DNA of 64,000 nt. Origin: Eriocheir sinensis (lineage: Eukaryota > Arthropoda > Malacostraca > Decapoda > Varunidae). Below are positions 47,160 through 58,524 of this stretch, in pieces. Below the pieces are notes generated by a model. It was not told where the DNA came from and made no database searches. It saw only the letters and a list, made by a program, of their open reading frames with translations. Within the stretch, counting starts at the first letter, position 1. Every line of letters begins with the position of its first letter. Both the position numbers and the translations under genes were made by a program. The stretch is from positions 11,916,504-11,980,503 of the forward strand of contig NC_066513.1 in assembly GCF_024679095.1 (NCBI RefSeq), given 5' to 3'.

Positions 47160-49265
47160 ATCGACACACACACTGCCATTGTGTGTGTCTTGCTGTCATA
47201 ACCGCCCTCCCTTTGTACTGTCTATGGAAAATTGGAAATCATTGTGAGAGAGGCACAGCTACAAGGACTGAAACAATCGTTCACCTCAGGTCCAGCCATC
47301 GAAGCTGATGAGGGAAGCTGTGGCCCTTATGGCCAAAATTATTGGATGTGATCTCTCCCACAGGGCTCTAGCTGTTATTACAGACTCACAATGGATATTT
47401 CACACTCATCAAGGCCACAGTCTAATAGACTGGACGTGTTACAAGAGTTTAATGAACAAAAGCTAGCTTTTATTGAGCCATACGTAACCTGTCTAGGTAA
47501 AACTCTAGAATCACACCCAACTCACTCTAAAAGTTAACACATTATTTGTTTAGATTGTATTTGCTAATCATCACTCTGGTAACCGTTTCCATTATTATTA
47601 CTCGTTTATGAGATTTTAAAATGCGGGGAAATATTACTATTTCAGCGGTGATAGGTTAGGTTACTATTTGCTCATGTGAAGGGTCTTCAGCTAGAAACTC
47701 CTCTAGGTTGGGTTATAAGTGCATCTTTATTTAATAGCCTAATATATAAGGTTGCACAGTCTTCATTTTCATGGGTACCAACGTCATTATAATATGTTGA
47801 AGATATGTGCATTTTCCTAAAGTATTCTCTAAACCTATTGCTATTTTGACCCTCAAGCAAAATGAAACACGTTTACATGGCCTTAGTATTTTACTGTATT
47901 ATTTTCTTTTAATCAACAATAAGTATTTAAATTAAATTAAATGTTATTGAATTATAATCATTGATGACTTATCTTCACAATACCTGGGAATCGCACAGAA
48001 CATTTATTGCAGCAATAGTGTGTGTGTGTGTGTGTATGTGTGTGTGTGTGTGTGTTAAGTTGTTAACACAATGGGGAGAGCAGCACGGCGAGTAATGGAA
48101 TCAGGGCCCCCTCCACCCCCAGATAATTAGTTTACACTAATTTTCTCTCCATATGCTAAAGATTACTGCAAGCAGGTAATGGAAAGGACACAAAGTGCCT
48201 TTGCATTGATGGAGCTTGAGTAGTGTGTCAGCCACGTGGCCCATGACAAGTATATTAAGGCTCATGACGTTCAGGAGGCAGCGTCCCTCCCTGCAGGCAA
48301 GGTTCAGGCGATGAAGGGATATGTAGATAATAGAAAGACTTCCCCAACTGCTGCCGAAAATGTTTTACAGCGATAAGTATATTGTTAAATCCATCCATCA
48401 CAGCAGCAACACTCAAAGAGAAGCACCCAGACTTGTGCGAAGTCTCTCAGTACCCTCTGAGCGCTGCCGCCTCTCAAGGTCGTCAGCAGCCCGCCGTGAC
48501 ACGCATATATCACAGGCTACGTGGGTTACTGAGTGCCTATACTGAGACAGTGGCTGATCGTAGGGCTAATAATAATCTCCTGTCACCTTCTTACGGTACA
48601 TTACAACGGCTGGTGACCAAATTATGGTAAAGTATAAGGGCGTAATGGTGGGTTGGCGATACCTGTTGATGTAGACACAAACTGTCTTTTATTTACTTTC
48701 CCAGAGCTCGTTGGCTGCTGGCTCCCTGCTGGCTGTTAGAGGAAGGTGTGCAGGTCTGACACAAGTGTACTCAGTTTCATTGGACGACCCGTATGGCTGT
48801 GAAACAGAAATACAAAAAGAGAGCGAGTGTTAGCGTTTGAAAAGCGCGGCGAAAACAGGGCCAATAATGGCGTCCAAATCTTAGGTTGTCGGGACTCTTT
48901 CTAACAAGGAACTCTAGTGTGTGTGTGTGTGTGTTTTGTTTTGTTCTGTCGCTCTGCGTTCTTATTTACCCAGAGCGAATCCAGATCAGATTCAGATCCG
49001 GGCCAGTGACCTACAGCTGATCAGTGTTCTATAAGGTATGATTATGTGGCTGGATATGTTAATTAGGGTTGTTCTGAATATTGCCAAGATCCTGTGTAAT
49101 TAAGGTGATTGTTCCCATTACAAATCATTCGACATGCACGCGTGCTGTGCGGCAGGTAATTTAATCCCGTACGCATGTTGCAGACAGCACTATTATAGGC
49201 AGACCCATTTCAGCTTGAATGATTTCATGAAATCTTTGTCATTCTGGGACAATTAACATATAATT
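47160..49265. other. No gene recognised
   Basis: Mostly AT-rich. An ORF at 48382-48630 (SITAATLKEKHPDLCEVSQ) vaguely recalls a Tc1 helix-turn-helix but lacks any further motif. (TG)n at 48020-48056 and a short (GT)n at about 48917-48933. Confidence 0.5.
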
Positions 49266-49267
49266 GT

Positions 49268-49420
49268 ACGCGTATTGCCTCATTTTGTAATAGCTTCATG
49301 GGTTTCAGTTGTGGAGGGCTGCAGAGCAGCTGCAGTAATATATAACGCCATAATAAAAGAACTGCATGATAACAGATATAAAAACATCCTGAGAATGGGC
49401 GGAATTCCTATTCCATGCAA
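49268..49420 (-). pseudogene. I-group LINE relic, RT tail part 1
   Basis: The minus frame carries GIGIPPILRMFLYLL and ALYITAAALQPSTTE, homologous to GIPILRMFYLSVIRSVINYAAP, followed by DNA matching AAAATGAGGCAAT at 39958-39969. The upstream RT part is at 50540-50700 after intervening insertions. Confidence 0.6.
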
Positions 49421-50244
49421 TGCATACCTAACAATCACCAAATGGGGGGGATACAAACTTGGCGGAGGGACTTTTTTGGCAGCCATAGCCGGTAACGGGC
49501 TAAAGAGTAGCCTACCCAAATATTTAATTTTTATTTATTAATGATCCACGAGACATCCTAGAGTTAAATCAAAGTATGCGTTTATCTTTGTATTCATTCA
49601 TACGCACACTGGTAATATTTCTGTGGTGTCTGATTCACTCGTTTGAGTGAAATTCTATTGTGAAAAACAGTTATATATTCGTGTCACTAGTAAAAATGAA
49701 ACTAGTAATGAAAGTTTTGCCACCATGAAATATACACAAATAGATAAATATGAAGGCTCACGAAGTCACAATAAGTGACATCACCTGCTTTGCGCTGTAA
49801 AAACATGCTATTTTTTGGTATCTGACACCCGCAAAATGATGTATAGGCTGGCTCGGGCCTGCGGGCTGCAGCCTCAAGGTTGCCAGATTGTCGTACTCAG
49901 CCGATTATATTTCCCGACTTCCTACCCCTAAACTGTCTTCTGGGCTCCAATAACGAAACTAATTTATAGTTATCATTAAAAGAGTTGGATTCTGATGTTT
50001 CTTGGCAATATTTAGGCGTCAGAAACAGGTAAATACTGTGCTCTGAGTACGACAATCTGGCAACGGTGGCTATACGTATTTTCATATTATTTTAATGTTC
50101 TGTTGTTTATTCAATGTTCTGTTCAAGAAAAAAAATACCCATAATTTTAGTTAGTTTTTGGTTATAAGTATTCTTTACGAAATACAATTCTAATATTACC
50201 TTCTACCAATTAGGAAACGTGCTGAATCCTGGATCGGCTACGGT
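49421..50244. other. Unassigned AT-rich insertion within the LINE relic
   Basis: No domain. Near 49890-50060, GTCGTACTCAG...TCTGGCAAC-type sequence occurs in both orientations (CAGATTGTCGTACTCAG at about 49885 and CTGAGTACGACAATCTGGCA at about 50043), indicating a roughly 180-bp small inverted-repeat element. Confidence 0.5.
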
Positions 50245-50533
50245 AATGTTAAGCGCGCCTATTCGATCACAGTCGTTTTGTTTGTTTTGATCGTTACCCA
50301 TGGCGCCGATCGACACTATAGTTTTCCATGTGAAACTGGCCGATGGGGTAGTGGCGGCTGCAGAGGAAGCGAGAGGTGTTGGGAGTGTGTGGTGAGGTGC
50401 GGGGCTAGGCTAACCCCGCAGCCGCCACTACCCCATAGGCCAGTTTTAAGTGGAAATTCTACAGCGGCGATCGCCGCCATTGGTAACGATCAACACAAAC
50501 AAAACGACTGTGAAAGCGGCCCTAAGACCCTTT
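50245..50533. mobile_element. PIF/Harbinger-like MITE
   Basis: Inverted ends around CACAGTCGTTTTGTTTG (left, about 50267) and its complement ACAAACAAAACGACTGTG (right, about 50498), with GCGCGCC/GGCCC tips next to TAA on each side. The inner GTAGTGGCGGCTGC pairs with GCAGCCGCCACTAC. About 290 bp, non-coding. Confidence 0.75.
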
Positions 50534-50539
50534 TATTTT

Positions 50540-50700
50540 GCTAACACTCGCAGTGGGGCAAGACGGGGGAGACAGATTACGAACATATACTCAATACATC
50601 GGTTATACCGTTTAAAACCAAGATTTCCGATAATATTGTAGTACTTAAATTTTAGCGACTTGGGTCCCTGATCTAGCGTCTTTTAAGAGTGAATCTAGCA
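50540..50700 (-). pseudogene. I-group LINE relic, RT tail part 2
   Basis: Minus-strand DNA resembling the VQLSFKKN...VDYVRNL...PLRVLAN region of the LINE at 42280-42452, with frame damage. Confidence 0.5.
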
Positions 50701-50764
50701 GGACTGAAAACTCTCCGATGGCAACACTGGCGTCACCAATGGCAGAGGACACAGTATGTGGTAA

Positions 50765-52017
50765 ATGATTGATTGATTGATAGTTTATTGTTGCAGGTAA
50801 ACAACAAAGGAGAAGGGAGGAACATGCCATCCCAACCCCCAGGCAGGACAGTGTGTGATTATACAGCTATTAGTACATGTGTAGGTAGCACCATGAAACT
50901 AAAATGATACAATGGTAGGAAGGAAAGCACAACAAGGGAGGGGGCGGTACCTCCCCCTGGACAATAAGACAATAAAATGTGGGGACGGAGAACATTGCCC
51001 AAGCACTAGATGGGAATGAATACAGAGATAGAGTAAATACTAGTCCTTAAAGTAGAATACTGCAGAGATCACAGCCTAGTATAGCACGGCAGTAGTTCAG
51101 GCTGCCACACACGGCATCACCACCTTGGTGCAAACTGAGGGTGTTCTTTGAGGATAGCAGGGAGGACATCATGGTTCAGGAGCCAACAAATTGTCTGGGG
51201 CAGGTCAAGGCAGTCCCGTGGCTTAAACTTAGCAATGAGAGGGCATTCCATGACATAGTGTTGCAGGGTGTGGCCCCTCGGCCTGGCACAGAGCGTGCAG
51301 CAGACACCAGGGGAGTTACTAACCTCCCAGTAGTACCTATAGCCTAGCCTAAGGCGCATTGCTACCACATCCTGAGGGGCACTGTGTCGCCCATAGGGGT
51401 AAACACAGCGCTGGGAGACACTAACATAGTGGAGGCTGCTGGCGCTGCCATTGTCACAGCAGTGTCTGAGTTGGGTAGCAATGCTATCACGTGAATAATG
51501 CCTAAGTCTATTATTAACATAGCTAAGCGTATAGTCAGTGCCAGGGTCCACTGTGTCATCCTGAAGGGCACGTCGAGCAAGGCAGTCTGCCTTCTCATTG
51601 AGCTGGATGCCCACATGGGAGAGCACCCAGGTAAAGTGGACCGTGGCACCTGCGGCCTCAAGGGCACGGACGGCAGTCAGGCACTTAGTTACAAGATCAC
51701 AGTCGGTAGGGGAGGAGGACACAAGTTCATGTAATGCAGCCTGGCTATCGACAAACAAGTAGACATTTTCGTGCAAAGCTTCTACAGTGTGGAGAGCCTC
51801 AAGGATGGCATACAGCTCAGCCCGGGTCGAGGACAGGTACCCCGGCAGCCGCCTGGTAACCTCAATGTCATTGTACTGGGTGGGGGAAGCGTAATCCTGG
51901 ATAAACACGCCACAGCCCGACCTGCTGCCATCAACGGAGCCATCACAGTACACATGGACAGCCCGAACACGGGGGTACTTGGACAGTTTGACCATGAAGT
52001 GATCCTGGAGGACATGA
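50765..52017 (-). pseudogene. I-group LINE: RNase H and 3' end
   Basis: The minus ORF at 51117-51995: VYCDGSVDGSRSGCG (Asp), STRAELYAILEAL (Glu), LFVDSQAALHEL (Asp), WVLSHVGIQLNEKADCLA (Asp), then C-TL-C-ARPRGHTLQHYVMEC. The UTR runs to the (GATT)n at 50765-50780. It is 5'-truncated at about 52017, where a plus-strand LINE begins. The frame is intact throughout, so it is younger than the relic next to it. Confidence 0.92.
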
Positions 52018-52667
52018 TGATAGAGAGGAATAAGAGGAATGGAAGTCTGTTGTATCTTGGGTGTCTTGATATTGAGAAAGCGTACGTATTGTTATGCCGG
52101 ACGTGTTACTTGGGTTCCGTGTCGCCGTCAGGAGACTCCGTGGGAGGGAGATATGTAAACACCTTGTACAGCTTCTGCCAGATAGGTTAGGAGCATTAGA
52201 GACAGAGTGGGTGAGGAGTGAAAGAGGTGTTAGCAGGGCTGCATCCTGTCTCCAACTCTCTTCAGTCTGTATACTGAGGAGTTGGCAGCCAGGATGAGGA
52301 GAAAGAATGCGAGTAAAAGTGGGAGAAGACAGGGTAAGTGTGCTTCTGTATGCAGATGGTGGTAGTCATGAGAGACAGCGGAGGAACTGCAGGAACTATT
52401 ATATGTGGTGAATGAGTATGGGAATGATTTTGGAGTAAAATATAGTAGTGAGAAAAGTCAGATAATGGTTGTGAATGGGGCAGAAGATGAGAGAAATAGG
52501 ACCCCATGGAGGCTATGAGACACAGAGCTAGGGCAAACAGATGCATACAAGTACCTGGGTGTATGGATGAGTCCGAGCGGATGTGAAAGGACAAAGAATG
52601 AGAAGATTAGCCTAGTTAATCAATGGGTGGACCGTCTGGGAAGTGTGGCAAGAATGAGAGCATGTAA
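52018..52667 (+). pseudogene. LINE-E, RT part 1 (plus strand)
   Basis: Starts MIERNKRNGSLLYLGCLDIEKAY (first catalytic Asp in LDIEKAY). After an LTR-end fragment (52093-52180) it continues with DRLGALETEWVRSERGV, then decayed QGC-LSPTLF-like DNA. The catalytic box is LLYADGG rather than YADD. SEKSQIMVVNGAEDER, KYLGVWMSPSG and NQWVDRLGSVARMRAC follow. It is interrupted at 52671 by Gypsy-2 and resumes at 58935. Confidence 0.85.
52093..52180 (-). repeat. Fragment of a Gypsy-2 LTR end within LINE-E
   Basis: TGTTATGCCGGACGTGTTAC and about 70 further bp are the reverse complement of the last roughly 87 bp of the Gypsy-2 LTR (52988-53074). It sits in the LINE frame about 500 bp from the complete Gypsy-2. 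Confidence 0.9.
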
Positions 52668-52671
52668 GTAT

Positions 52672-53074
52672 TGTTGTGCTGGAAGCTTCCCCCGGCGACC
52701 ATAGGCCTCTAGAAGGCTCCGGGGGATACGAGCAGGGGGGCGGGGAACAAGGCGAGCCGTCCGCGCCCCGCGGGGCGCGGCCAGACGCCAGGCCGGAAGT
52801 GTTGCCAACTCGCATATATTTTTGCTACATGTTCTTGTATGATCTAAAATATACTGTAACATTCTAGACTGTACTGTTCTGGATATATATAGAAGAGGGC
52901 GAGAGAGGGCCAGTCCCAACCATAGTAAGCTAGTGATAAGTGAAGAGTCAAAGTGAAGTGTACTTCTAAGGAAGAATATTAAACTACAGAAGCTGTGTAA
53001 AGTGTTCACATATCTCCCTCCCACGGAGTCTCCTGACGGCGACACGGAACCCAAGTAACACGTCCGGCATAACA
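52672..53074 (+). repeat. Gypsy-2 5' LTR
   Basis: TG...CA ends. Contains a TATA-like GGATATATATAG at 52881-52892, a plausible start of the genomic transcript. Confidence 0.95.
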
Positions 53075-53094
53075 TTGGCGTCAGGAGTGTAGGC
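53075..53094 (+). promoter_or_regulatory. Gypsy-2 primer-binding site
   Basis: TTGGCGTCAGGAGTGTAGG follows the LTR directly, with the TGG that pairs with a tRNA CCA end. tRNA identity not assigned. Confidence 0.6.
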
Positions 53095-53109
53095 ATTTGT
53101 TTTTTCGCC

Positions 53110-54627
53110 ATGGAGACTCGTTCCCAAGTTGCCCAGAGGGACGACGTGTTGACTGAACTCTTGGAAGCTTTGAGACTACAGGGGGAGAAACAAGAAAGAG
53201 CACAGCAACAACAAGAAAGAGCACTCCAGGAACTCAAAGAACAACAAGAAAAAGCACACCAAGAACTCAAAGAACAACAAGAAAGAGCACAGCAACAACA
53301 AGAAGGAACACTCCAAGAACTCAAAGAACAACAAGAAAGAGCACAGCAACAACAAGAAAGAACACTCCAAGAAGTCAAAGAACAACAAGAAAGAGTACAG
53401 CAACAACAAGAAGGAACACTCCAAGAACTCAAAGAACAGCTAGAAGATCGCTTCACGGGATTACAGCAACAGCTACAAGCAGTACAAGATGGAAGTGAGT
53501 CAGTACGAAGAGAAATGACTGATGTGACCACGAAGTTAGGACAACGCCTGATAGAAGTGGAGAAAGAACACACAAATCTTCAACAAGAGATGGAGGTGGT
53601 ACGGAAGACGACACACAAAGAAATATTAGAAGTGCAGGGAAAGGTGAACCGTGCTGAACAGGCAGTTTGTGACGTAAGTGACAGAGTGAAGGCCCTTGAA
53701 GACTGCTTGGCTGGAAACGGACAGCCAGTGCCTGCAGGGGCTAGTTGTACCCAAGATGCTTCTCCTACGCAAGTCCGGGGTAGTTTGAGGCCTGTTTCGC
53801 CTGAGTTTATCCCCGCAAGAAGTTTCGCCAGCCCCATGAGTCTGCTGGGTTGGCCTGTTAGAAAGAAGCCTCAGGAGTTTGATGGCAAGGTCTCCTGGGA
53901 GGCTTACCGCGCTCAGTTTGAGCTGTTGGCAGCCCGGAACGGATGGGATGACCAAGAGTGCGCGGTACAGCTGGCCACTAGCCTGAAAGGGGCGGCGCTG
54001 GAGGTCCTTGCACAGCTCGACAATGCGACAAAGGGCAGCTACAGCGGGCTGGCGCAGGCGCTGGAGCAACGATATGGGACCAAGCACCAGAACGAGCTCT
54101 TCAGGGTTAGGTTCAGAACCCGCAACAGGAGGCGCGGCGAGTCTCTTCAGGAACTCGCTCAGGACCTTGGGAGCATGGCGCACAAGGCATACCCAGGTGC
54201 CACCCCTGACCTGCTGACGGTTTTGCTGCGTGATCAGTTCATCGATGCCCTGGACAGCCCTCAGCTGAAGATACAAGTGAACCAAGCTAAGCCAACATCA
54301 ATGCTGGAAGCTCTGGCACGTGCCATGGAGTTTGAGTTCTTTGTTAGGTCTAGCTTGTCAAGCTTCAGGGACGACTCGACTTCTGGCTTTAGGGCACGAA
54401 AGGGCGCTGTCAGCGACACAGACAGGTTCCAAGGAACGTGCTGGTACTGCGAGAAGGTTGGGCACAAGGAGAACAAATGCTATAAGAGGAAGAAGGAATA
54501 TGAAGGTGGCGCTAAGAAGAAGCCCAGGGAAGGACCCAAGTGCTGGACCTGTGGAGAAAAGGGGCACTGGAAGAATGAGTGTCGGAAAACTGTGCCCCCG
54601 GCGAGGGACCACCACTCGGAAAACTAA
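53110..54627 (+). CDS. gag: Gypsy-2 gag
   Basis: 505 codons, intact. Residues about 20-120 form a Gln/Glu-rich coiled coil of repeated LKEQQERAQQQQE-type units (a 33-66-bp coding repeat). Residues about 250-410 are a capsid-like domain (PQEFDGKVSWEAYRAQFELL, LATSLKGAALEVLAQL, LAQALEQRYG, ELAQDLGSMAHKAYP, LLRDQFIDALDS). Two CCHC knuckles are near the end (C-WY-C-EKVG-H-KENK-C and C-WT-C-GEKG-H-WKNE-C). It would assemble the particle. The pol frame is +1 relative to gag and overlaps its end, suggesting programmed frameshifting. Confidence 0.95.
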   Translation: METRSQVAQRDDVLTELLEALRLQGEKQERAQQQQERALQELKEQQEKAHQELKEQQERAQQQQEGTLQELKEQQERAQQQQERTLQEVKEQQERVQQQQEGTLQELKEQLEDRFTGLQQQLQAVQDGSESVRREMTDVTTKLGQRLIEVEKEHTNLQQEMEVVRKTTHKEILEVQGKVNRAEQAVCDVSDRVKALEDCLAGNGQPVPAGASCTQDASPTQVRGSLRPVSPEFIPARSFASPMSLLGWPVRKKPQEFDGKVSWEAYRAQFELLAARNGWDDQECAVQLATSLKGAALEVLAQLDNATKGSYSGLAQALEQRYGTKHQNELFRVRFRTRNRRRGESLQELAQDLGSMAHKAYPGATPDLLTVLLRDQFIDALDSPQLKIQVNQAKPTSMLEALARAMEFEFFVRSSLSSFRDDSTSGFRARKGAVSDTDRFQGTCWYCEKVGHKENKCYKRKKEYEGGAKKKPREGPKCWTCGEKGHWKNECRKTVPPARDHHSEN

Positions 54628-55743
54628 GGAGGACTGGTTCACGGGGCAACGACCAGTCTGTCCTGTACATGCCCCGAAGATATCAGTGTGCAGGAGAACC
54701 ACCATGACAAGCTGCCAAGTGGAGAGCAAGGTTGACGGAGTGTTGTGGCCTGTGGTCGTCGACACAGGCTCGGAACGCACATTGGTGCGGCCTGACGTGG
54801 TGAGCCATCGTCGGCTTCCTAAGACGCCGCATCGACTGTGCGGAGTCACTGGACACTATGCAGAGCTCAGAGGCCCAGTGGACGTGAAGTTTGAGCTCGG
54901 AGGAAAGGAAGAGTCCCTCTCTGTGTACGTGGCTGACATGGACGACCCCTGCATCCTAGGTATGGATTATCTGGTCTCCCACAGGTGCGAGCTGGACTTC
55001 CGCGCTAAGCAGCTGACTGTAGGAGGAAGGAGGGTGCCACTGACGACTGTGCACAAGGAGGGCCTGCCAGTAACAGTCAAGCGCACCACCATTATTCCTC
55101 CGAGGTCAGAGATGCTGTTACCCTGTCAAATTACGGGTGCCCCCCCGGCTGGTCTGTGTGTGGTAGAGAGTGGAAGTCGATGTCCGGTAGAAAACGGGGT
55201 GATTGTAGGCAGTACTTTGGCAGACCCTACTGCAGCGGAAGTGCCTGTCGCCGTGGCCTATGTCTCCTTCGACCCAAAGAAAAGAAAACAAGGAACCATG
55301 GTGGGGATGTGCCAAGAGATCGACCAGAAACCAAGAAGCTGTGTCTGCAGGGGAACCCTGACGAAGCCCCAGGAGGAGCTGCCCGACTACCTGCGCGACC
55401 TGTTTGACAGGAGCTCCAAGTGTCTAGAGGAGCCCCAAGTGGAACAGCTCAGGGAGCTTCTCGTGAGGAATGCAGATGTGTTTTCCACAGGAGACCTGGA
55501 CTTGGGGTGTACGGACCTGGTAGAGCACCACATCGACACAGGTAGCCACCGCCCAGTGAAGCAAGCTCCTCGAAGGATGGCACCAGCCCGTCGCAAAGAG
55601 ATGGATGAGGTGATGGATGATCTCCGGCAACAGGGGTTAATCGAGCGGTCCAGCAGCCCGTGGGCGTCTGCTGTAGTGCTCGTCAGGAAAAAGGACGGTT
55701 CCCTCAGGTGCTGCGTGGACTACCGAGCCCTCAACGATTAGAT
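54628..55743 (+). CDS. pol: Gypsy-2 protease and RT start
   Basis: The frame is open from 54320 and becomes coding around the end of gag. Retropepsin: PVVVDTGSERTLV (DTG at about 54761-54769) with CILGMDYL (I-L-G) later. A spacer is followed by the RT entry: VEHHIDTGSHRPVKQAPRRM, LIERSSSPWASAVVLVRKKDG and LRCCVDYRALN. The frame stops at TAG (55739-55741), and RT continues in another frame: a small indel at about 55737. Confidence 0.92.
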
Positions 55744-57640
55744 CTCACCATCAATGATTCATACCCACTCCCACGGATCGACGACACGCTCGACGCTTTG
55801 GTGGGCTCCAAGTGGTTTTCAACACTGGATATGAAGTCTGGGTATCACCAAGTCAAAATGGCGGAGCAGGACAAAGAGAAAACAGCCTTCTCCTACGGTC
55901 AAGGCCTGTGCCAGTTTAAGGTCATGCCCTTTGGCCTGTGCAACGCGCCGGCCACGTTCGAGCGGCTGATGGAGAGGGTGCTGGAGGGACTTCACTGGAA
56001 GACGGCACTCATCTACCTCGACGACGTGATTGTCTTTGGCCAGACCTTCGAGCAGGAGATGGAAAGGCTATCAGAGGTTTTCGCCCGGTTTAGAGCTGCA
56101 CACCTTAAGCTCAGCCCGAAGAAATGCTGTCTGTTCCAAAAGGAGGTCCTATACTTGGGACACATCGTGAGCGAGGCTGGAGTACGCACTGATCCTGAGA
56201 AGGTGGCTGCGGTAAGGGACTGGCCGACACCCACCAACGTGAAGGAGCTGCGGAGCTTCCTCGGGTTGTGCTCATACTACCGCAGGTTTGTGAAAGGCTT
56301 CGCTACGATTGCTGCACCACTGCACCTCCTGACGAAGAAGGGGCGCAAGTTTGAGTGGACAGCGGAAACTCAGGTTGCCTTTGAGAAGCTCAAGGAGGCC
56401 CTCATCAGCTCGCCCGTACTCACCTACCCAGACCCCTCTAAGCCTTTTATACTGGATTGTGATGCCAGTGATGAGGGGATTGGTGGAGTGCTGTCCCAGG
56501 CATGTGCCGACGTGGAACGGGTTGTGGCCTACTTCAGCAAGAAGCTCACCCCAGCCGAGGAAAACTATTGCGTGACCCGGAAAGAACTCCTGGCAGTAGT
56601 CAAGAGCCTTGACTTTTTCCATGCTTACCTGTACGGTGCAACTTTCACCATCCGCACGGATCACGCTGCATTGCGGTGGTTGAAATCACTGAAAAACCCT
56701 GAGGGCCAGCTTGCTCGCTGGATAGGTAAACTAGAGCAGCATCACTACACTATTGTGCACCGATCTGGGCTAACACACGGTAACGCAGACAGCTTGAGCC
56801 GGCGCCCCTGCCTACCTAAGTGTCAACATTGCCTCCAGAGGGAAAGCGTCCAGAATATGTGCCGCCGCACTACAGTGGAACAGGCAGCGGAAGTGCCATG
56901 GGAAGACTTGGGAAAACTGCAGCGGGAGGACCGAGATCTGAGACCAATTATGGAGTGGCTGAGTCAGTCGTCAACGCGACCTGGGTGGGAAGTAATCTCG
57001 AGAGAAAGCCCTGCCACCAAGAATTACCGGACTCAGTGGGACACTCTTCGGATGGACGACGGGGTGTTGCAGCGAAGCTGGGTCTCTCATGATGGTCTTG
57101 ACCACTACTGCTCCACGGTGCTACCTATGAAGTCCCGGGAAGGCGTCCTGAAAGAAATGCACGACAGCATCACCAGCGGACACCTTGGGGTAAAGAATAC
57201 ACTGAGTCGCCTGCGCCAAAGGTTCTACTGGGTTGGCATGAGGAAGGACGTGGAAGAATGGTGTCACGCGTGTGAGGTGTGCTGTGCAAAGAAGGGCCCC
57301 AAGAAGCGTCACCGTGCCCCATTGCAACTATACCAGGTTGGAGCCCCCATGGAACGGGTTGCAGTGGATATAGCAGGACCCTTGCCTCTGACGACGAACG
57401 GAAATAGGTACATCTGCGTCACAATGGATTACTTCACCAAGTGGCCGGAAGCCTACGCCATCCCTGACCAGGAAGCTACTACCATCGCTAAGGTATTGGT
57501 GGAGTTCTTCTGTCGCTTCGGTGTGCCTAACGAGCTCCATTCCGACCTGGGAAGGAATTTTGAGTCAACAGTCCTTGCTGAGTGCTGCAAGCTCCTGGGT
57601 ATCAAGAAGACCCGGACCACCCCTCTGCACCCAGTCAGAT
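55742..57640 (+). CDS. pol: Gypsy-2 RT, RNase H and integrase N-terminal/core
   Basis: One long frame. RT: DSYPLPRIDDTLDAL, FSTLDMKSGYHQV (Asp), MPFGLCNAPATFERLM, ALIYLDDVIVFG (catalytic pair), LGHIVSEAGVRTDPEKV, LRSFLGLCSYYRRFVKGF. RNase H: ILDCDASDEGIG (Asp), NYCVTRKELLAVVKSL (Glu), IRTDHAALRWL (Asp), GNADSLSRRP (Asp). Integrase: HDSITSGHLG...C-HA-C-EVC (HHCC), VAVDIAGPLP (Asp) and LHSDLGRNFES (Asp). A one-base loss near 57630 shifts the frame before the catalytic Glu. Confidence 0.95.
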
Positions 57641-58453
57641 GGAATGGTGGAGAGGTTTAATTGGACGTTGGGCCAGGAGTTGGCCAAGCAGTGCAACAAT
57701 GATCAGTCTTCATGGGATCAGAAGCTGCCTGCGCTTCTCATGGCCTACAGGTCTGCCGCCCACGAGACTACAGGGTATTCACCGGCAAAGCTGATGTTTG
57801 GACGTGAGCTGCGATTGCCGGTGGACCTACTGACAGGAAGGCCTCCTGGGGAAAGCCTTCCAAGGGACGCCTCCAGTTTTGCCCGTCAACTAGAGGAACG
57901 GCTGGAAGAGGTGCACCATCAAGTCCGAGGTGCCTTGAAGTTCTCCGGGGAGGCCATGAAGCGCGGTTACAATATGAGGACAAGCCACGTTGACTTCAAG
58001 GAAGGAGACCAAGTCTGGCTTTACAACCCGCAGAGGAAGAAAGGACAGTCTCCGAAGTTAGAGAGCCCCTGGGAAGGCCCTTACACTGTGCTAGAACGCC
58101 TCTCCGACGTGACTTACTGAATCCGGAGAACGGAAAGGACCAAGCCGAAAGTTGTCCACGTCAACCGCCCATGGAGGTACCACGGTCCGGGAAACTACAC
58201 CTGGAACAACTATAGACACCCAGCAGCCGACGAAAACGCAAGGGACGTCCAGGACCGAGAGGAGGTCGACGACGACGTAGGCCTACTGGACCTTTCAGCC
58301 GAGGGAGATAACCTCCCGGCTTCGGCAGATGTTCCAGGGACACCCCAAGAAGCGGACGACGACGAGGCGCACCAGGAGACAGACGCGCAGGAGGCAACGA
58401 ACAGAAGACAGAGACAACGCAGGCGTCCACAGCGATACGACGATTATGTTTTT
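57641..58453 (+). pseudogene. pol: Gypsy-2 integrase C-terminal part
   Basis: DGMVERFNWTLGQEL carries the catalytic Glu. MAYRSAAHETTGYSP, LMFGRELRLPVDLL, DQVWLYNPQRKKG and a GPY-type module (SPWEGPYTVLERL) follow. A TGA at 58118-58120 is followed in the same frame by KPKVVHVNRPWRYHGP and an acidic Asp/Glu-rich tail ending at about 58458, so it is a premature stop. Confidence 0.9.
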
Positions 58454-58509
58454 GATTAATTCTCTTATGTTTGTATATAGTTAAGTGTGTGATCGGGACG
58501 ATCACAATT

Positions 58510-58520
58510 AAGAGGGGGGG
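58510..58520 (+). promoter_or_regulatory. Gypsy-2 polypurine tract
   Basis: AAGAGGGGGGGA lies just upstream of the 3' LTR, the expected plus-strand primer site. Confidence 0.85.
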
Positions 58521-58524
58521 ATAG

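Noticed and set aside
48382..48630. Possible transposase helix-turn-helix (SITAATLKEKHPDL)
   Set aside because: Only one weak motif, with no catalytic domain or terminal repeats nearby.
53176..53424. Cys/Phe/Leu-rich minus ORFs at 53176-53573
   Set aside because: Shadow of the coiled-coil gag repeat on the opposite strand.
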